A program made the translations under genes and the position numbers. A stretch of DNA of 64,000 nt from Larimichthys crocea (taxonomy: Eukaryota; Chordata; Actinopteri; Sciaenidae), in NCBI RefSeq assembly GCF_000972845.2, contig NC_040020.1:2480669-2544668 (forward strand), read 5' to 3'. Shown here one piece after another: positions 58,535 to 64,000 of this stretch (within the stretch, counting starts at the first letter, position 1; every line of letters begins with the position of its first letter). The notes beneath the pieces are model-generated. The model made no database searches. It was not told where the DNA came from and was given only the letters and a program-made list of their open reading frames with translations.

Positions 58535-61500
58535 GCATAAGACATCAGAGGCTTCTGAACACTTTATGAACTCCTGACCTCACCATTGACCTTTGACTTC
58601 AGCAATTTCTCCACAACAAAGTGCATCATTAAAGTTACCTTAGTTTCATGTCTGCATTTGAGTTTATTTCTAGAACTGAAATGTGACAATACGTGTATAT
58701 TCATTTTAATTTGCCTGTGCCAATTGCTGGGCCTGCCAATATCAGACTAGTCTTCAATGTATTATAATTTATGTTTCACACATATAAGCACATTTGACAC
58801 TCAATAATGCAAAAACACTACATATTAAGACGACATTGACATCATCGTGTTTCCTTGCAATAGTGCAGGTGTCCTTTTGTCCAGGTAAACCATACAACAA
58901 AAGTAACCGTGCTCTGCAGTGTCAGAGACCTGATGTTTTAGGTCTCTTTTTGAGACAGAATAAAAGTCCTACAGCTTTTTAGTGCCATTAAAGGTTACAT
59001 TCCTATGTCAATAGTTCATAGTATCACACACATCATCTTGTTTTTGATGTCATGTCTTGTTTGATGCGGCTTTTCTTCCCTAACAACTCAATTCTGGACC
59101 TTGTACAACATCATTCTGTATGGCTTATTCCCAACATCCACATCCACACATGAAGGCTCTGTGCATACACTTCCCTTTCCCCCCCAGAGCTACACACCAT
59201 GACACAGTAGCTGTCTTTACTCTATTAATTCTCCTATAGCATATTTCGTCATTCACCAACAGAGGCATTCTGGCACTTTATTCGGAGTACTGCTTTTCTT
59301 CCTGGCTCCAGGAATAACCTCAAGATCTCAATTCAAGAATCCCCTGAGTGGAGGATTTGCTGTCACATTGCAGTTTAGTTTCTCTCATGTGTGTATCCTG
59401 GCTCATGTTATACCATATTTTGCTATTTTTCTCTCGTTTTAATGAAAATTATAGCCATCTGAAACCTCTCAAGGTTGGCCAAGTCAAGTGCCCCGTGTTT
59501 GTGCTCTATTAGCGTAGAGGGTCTTGGCGGGATCAGACCACAACAGCACTCGGTTGCCTTGGTGCTGCTCTGTAATCAGATAGGGTCTAATGGTCCGCTC
59601 TGTGTTAACTCCTACGGCAGCTCATTCACCACACATGCAGCGACCATATTGACTGTGTGATGAACTCATTATTAACTCATTTCAAGATCGAAGCCGTATC
59701 CAGACATTTTTATAGGATGGAAATCATAAGCTGCAGATGTTTGGAATGGCATGGTAAAAAAGCAAAAGAAGATGCATTTCCTAAAAACGTATACTTAGGC
59801 ACATTTTTTGGCCAGACATTCGAGGCATGAGCCAAAGCAATGAGACAGAAGTTTAACCTTCACCTGGCATCAATACTTCATTATTGCCAATTTGTAATGG
59901 AACGAAATTGCTTTGAAATTGTTCCTTAATGACTTTGTGCTTTTTTGCCACGAGAAGTTTTATGGGTATGAGCAAAAGACATCAACTTCAGAATGAAAAT
60001 CGAAGCGAGCACATCATCTCTATTCAAGCCTTTCACCGCGTCTTTAAAAGGCAAAAAGAAGAGATGTTGGTTCTGTTTGTTTCAAAGTTTGACTCTATTG
60101 GGCCAAAAACACTTTTGCAGTGTCTCTTTCCTCTCCCCCCCACCCTTTTCCTGAAAAAAATGGAGTTTTAATCATCATCTCAGTGGGTGTAATAGCTGCT
60201 TTCCTGTACAGGAAATTTCATCCAGCATGGCATGACATAATATACATGTTTTTTTCATTTGAAAACCAATGCTGCGGGGAGACCAGTGTTGGCTGGACAG
60301 ACTGAACTTGTACACTGTTACGTGCCAGGCAGGGGCAAAGCATTTGTGTGTTTTTCTTCCTTCTTTTCTTTCATTCTTCCCATCCCCTGTTTGTTCTCCA
60401 GGTGCTAACCACTTAATTGGTTTCCACTTGTGCGGTCTGTTGATGCCATTCATTGGTTCCCTCAGAGTTAAAGCTGGTCAAACATCATTTGGGGCGCTCA
60501 ATAAAGAAACATGCCTGAAGCGTTCACTTTTTGTGTGATCTGCAAAAACTCCTTTGAAAGGGGACGTAACATGCTCAAGATGACTTTTTATCTTCATTAT
60601 TGCTATTGTCTTTTCACTCACTGCCTGCCTTGAAGCATCTCTCTGATTCGACTGCAGTCGCGCTATAAAAGCAAGAGTAAACAAACTAAACAAGAAGTCA
60701 ATTCCATTCACTCTCAAACTGACTCTCAACATTTCACGGTCAAAGTTCAACCGCGTGAAACTTTATGCAGAGACAAACGATGTGGGGATCTATTCACGGC
60801 GGCAGAGAGCAAATGCATCTTGTCACCTCACGTCATTGAAATGAATGGGGTGTGCCTCCACACATAAGGGGAATTCAATACTGCTGCTATGTGCACTGGC
60901 AGCATTAAGCGCATTAGTATGCGATTAACAGCGAGATCAGCAGAAAGAAAGTGCTTGCACCTATTTGGTGGTGTGTTATGTAATTTTGGAATATGTTTGT
61001 TCTTTCTAATTTTAGGAAAAGCCGGTCGCCTGAGATGACTGTATATGGAGTGGAACTCTAATCAGTTTCTTTTATAAGTTATTTAATTTTTTTATCTTTT
61101 TATTTTGCTGATTAGACCTATTCTCTCGATGCTGGCACTGTGCTGCAGATTTGCAAAGGTTGTACCCTCATAAGAAAAACAAGAACAAAAATGTAATCCA
61201 GCTTTTATAGTGAAAACACAGGTCACGAGATGTTTAATAAAACTTTGGGATGATGTGCAGTATGCAGGCTAAAACTCAATATGAAGCAGAGGCTGATTAA
61301 TGCTTGTTTGTGGAAACTATCGGTCCATTACTGTGTCCATTGTTAATGTTTTATATCTACTACGGATTGCAGATGGAAAATCGTACTTCCCGGTAGCATC
61401 GATGAATCCTCACATCTGATTATTGTCACTCTGTGCTACAAACAGACCCACAGCAGCGGTGCAAATTGATTTATGTTTGTTGTCTGTCAATATGGTGCCC

Positions 61501-63345
61501 GGTCACAAGCACAGGCAAGCACACTGGAGACGCTGATTATCTGTTATCAATCAGATGTTTCTTGCTCTGATCTGAATATGACGAGGTCAAGGTGTGCCGT
61601 CATCTCAAAACAAGGACAAAAAAAAGCTCTTTAGCAATTCTTCTCCAAACCTTAACAAACTAATTTAAACCGCAGCAGTGTGTTTTGGAAAGCACTGACA
61701 AATTATGCCGTCCTGTTGAAAGGGATACTAGATCAACTCAAGAGCGTATGTATTGTTTTGGAGGGCAGTGACAAGCTGCTGATTTATATGTTCAGTTTGG
61801 AAGGCTGAAAGATAAGAGTGTTCAGTCGAAGGCAGAAAGTTTGAACTCATTTCAAATGGCACTATTTGTAGAATGTTATGATGCTGACAGAATGCATTAA
61901 ACGGAAAGCACCTTTCCCCAAATTAGTCTGATCTCTTAGGATAATTTATTTCATTTAGATCAATATTAATGTCAATTAACTGTGTATTGCATTTGCCAGA
62001 TGTGACATTGGGTCAGATGGACAGATGTGGATAATATAAAGATTGGCAGACAGCTGCAGAAACACCAGCGTAGAGCTGTGAATGATTGTGACATGTGCAT
62101 GTATGGTTTTTCAGACTGCTGTGGATGGAGGTCACAAGGTTGTTGTTTTTTTGGCACCCCGAACCTGCTGCTTGGAAAGCTAAAAACTTGGGGGATGTTA
62201 GTTGAGTTTCCTGACACTTTCTATGTATGGCCGGAAGGAGGAAGCTTCCCCTCATGACATCTATGGAATTTTCCCACAGCTGAAGGAGAGGGCAGCCAAG
62301 GGATTAATCACTTTTAGATGTTTGGACCGGGACAGGATGATGATGATCCCCAGTGCTCTTACCACCTCCCAGTCCTGGAGGTCACTGCCATTTTTTCACC
62401 TCTTCCCGTTGTTTGTTTTGTTTATGGAAAAATTTGGCGTCTGGTTCGTTGTATAGTGTCGTAAGGTCGACCGAAAATGTGATATTTATCTTTAACTTTC
62501 AGGGCCATCAGGGAAGAAATTCTTCCCTTTCAGTTTATTCCCAGAAAATATAGGTTCAGACAACTTCATCCGGATGAATAAGGTCTTAATAATAACACTT
62601 CAAAGCGAATGTTGAAACTCAGATTTGGCTCCTGGACAACACATGAGAGGTAAAGGGGCGATATGTTGATCTCTTTAAAACATGTTTTTCTTGGTGTCTG
62701 CCTGTCTGTGAGTCTTCCCCCTGGTCTATCAAGTACTTGGCAAGACGTTTCGTTTAGATTACCTTGGCCGTGTAGAAAAACCCCAGGCTTTATTTTTCTC
62801 TTGTAATCCATGTTTGCGTAAAGGAAAAGAGGAACAGAAACAGAACATGTGGGGTTCTCCCGCAGTGACTAAATGAAGCACATAGGGAGGTCGTTTCATG
62901 CTTCACATATCGTACAAACTACATACGGGTCGCTTGAGCTGCCTTACTGCGCGGCGTGTTTAGCCCCTGTGCCAGATGTTGAACTGAAGAGCATTCCCTC
63001 CACACAAACAACTCAAATCATCATTATTGTGCTCTCACTGTTTACTGTATATATTATGTGGGTCCTTATACGTAGGAATAATACTGATCCTATTGCAGGT
63101 TACAATCTTTTAAATGTCAATGAGCTTCATCGTTAGAGGTGATTTATTTTATTCACAGCAAAGGGCACATTCAGTTAAAATTACTTGCCTTCAATTAAAT
63201 TGAATTCGCCTGAATCTATTAATTTAAAAGGTTCTGTGCTAACCTCAGACTAAACTATTTGCAGCCCTGTTAGATCCATTTCAATTGCACAGCATCTGTG
63301 AGGATAGCGGACGTGTCTGGCACTGATTATAAGTCATTGGCATAG
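58535..63345. other. Unassigned intergenic or intronic DNA
   Basis: No recognised gene or repeat. An 87-codon plus frame at 62873-63136 has a hydrophobic span (IIIIVLSLFTVYIMWVLI) but a weak start context and no homologue known to me. Frames at 60120-60750 and 61972-62456 overlap on both strands and are probably incidental. Confidence 0.45.
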
Positions 63346-63540
63346 ACCTGGAACATTCACTGGAAACCTCTCCACCCTCACTTTCCTCTTTCCCGCGGGA
63401 GGCTTCCACTGCCTCAGAAGTACCTGTATCTGAGGAACTTATTTGCAAACAAACGGCTCCTGGATTTACTGTCAGCTATGGCCATTGATCTGACAGTTAA
63501 TATTGCCAGCATCCCAGACAAATCTTTTCCATGGTTTGTC
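63346..63540 (+). other. Open plus frame with leucine-rich C-terminal part
   Basis: A 64-codon frame without stop runs from 63346 to TGA at 63538-63540. From an acceptor-like CACTGCCTCAG at 63417 it reads KYLYLRNLFANKRLLDLL, then SAMAIDLTVN. A second frame passes into a strong donor CTCTG|GTAAGC at 63599 (..FNRDDENQQAILS). A 109-codon frame is open on the opposite strand. The three readings exclude one another and none is recognised. Confidence 0.12.
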
Positions 63541-64000
63541 TGAACCCTCAGACTGCATTTAACCGAGATGATGAAAATCAACAAGCTATTCTCTCTGGTA
63601 AGCTCCCGACTCTCTGCAGAGCTGCCTGAGGCTGCAGCTCTCCCACTGCTGTGGACCTTATCTGAACCATATCCTCTTCCGCATTGCACTAATTTCACCG
63701 CTGGCAGCGCATCACAATACTCACACATGTGGCCCACACACACAAGGTGAAGTGAACTGGTATAATAAAGAGCACCCAGTCTGCCAATATGACGAATGCA
63801 CTAATTAAATCACGATAAAGCGGAGACTTGTTTGCACTGGAGGTTGTTCAAGGAAAGAAACTCCGAAAATTGTAGTTAATCCTGTTCAAAAGAAATTTGC
63901 ATGCAGTCTGTAATGCACCGTTCAGCATAAAAGGCTTATAGTGCATGTAAGGAGAATATGATGGGGTATGTGTATATATGCTAGCACCAAGATTTTAATA
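63541..64000. other. Unassigned DNA at the window edge
   Basis: Nothing recognisable beyond the donor-like site at 63600. Confidence 0.5.

Noticed and set aside
62873..63136. 87-codon plus frame with a predicted membrane span
   Set aside because: Weak start context and no family. A hydrophobic run is readily produced by an ATT/GTG-rich stretch.
1..64000. CRISPR array, operon, riboswitch, phage or plasmid features
   Set aside because: The window is plainly vertebrate nuclear DNA. The only regular arrays are microsatellites and small tandem duplications.
1..64000. Search by eye for tRNA, rRNA and well-known microRNA genes
   Set aside because: The only pol III box pairs found belong to the two SINEs, and no familiar microRNA sequence was noticed. 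A covariance-model scan was not possible.

Overview
The window is AT-rich vertebrate nuclear DNA, most likely from a percomorph (spiny-rayed) teleost. Two things suggest this. It has no long open frames. It also carries many interspersed elements that I recognise from memory as typical of such genomes: Tc1/mariner transposase relics, a LINE 3' end with readable polymerase C-terminus, two tRNA-derived SINEs, hAT-type ends, a palindromic MITE-like element and several unclassified multicopy fish repeats. No searches could be run, so every family name rests on recalled similarity.

Layout. 1-4.7 kb: largely unassigned, with a perfect hairpin near 1.66 kb, a small CpG-rich spot with a donor-flanked hydrophobic frame near 2.05 kb (minus strand) and a LINE-like tail at 4.4-4.55 kb. 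4.74-5.9 kb: a CpG-rich, promoter-like region with a dense cluster of TAACGGTT (MYB-type) octamers, part of it in a 21-bp inverted repeat. 5.93-6.91 kb: a GT microsatellite followed by a tandem duplication whose first unit holds about 400 bp of extra DNA with a hAT-like end. 7.17-7.66 kb: a plausible minus-strand terminal exon with stop codon and poly(A) signals. 8.76-9.33 kb: the LINE relic.

9.3-26 kb is mostly unassigned intergenic or intronic DNA. It contains two short minus-strand open segments with good donors (18.6 and 19.2 kb), a perfect 43-bp tandem duplication (21.3 kb) and a SINE (23.2 kb). At 26.27-26.66 kb a 128-codon frame is broken by one in-frame TGA and is CpG-rich. 28.8-37.2 kb is a repeat-rich block: a mosaic repeat with an apparent micro-inversion and a nested second repeat, two related Tc1-like relics, and a second copy of the nested repeat. 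42.89-42.99 kb is a plausible plus-strand coding exon. 45.86-58.53 kb holds further repeats: a LINE/SINE 3' region, 9-bp and GATA tandem arrays, a SINE, an inverted-repeat MITE, and a hAT terminus. The last 5 kb shows only weak open frames.

No protein-coding gene can be named. If the candidate exons are real, at least one minus-strand gene ends near 7.2 kb with introns extending rightward, and a plus-strand gene uses an exon at 42.9 kb. The promoter-like region at about 5 kb could then belong to another gene reading leftward or rightward. There are no CRISPR arrays, operons or other prokaryotic features, and I recognised no tRNA, rRNA or known microRNA gene.
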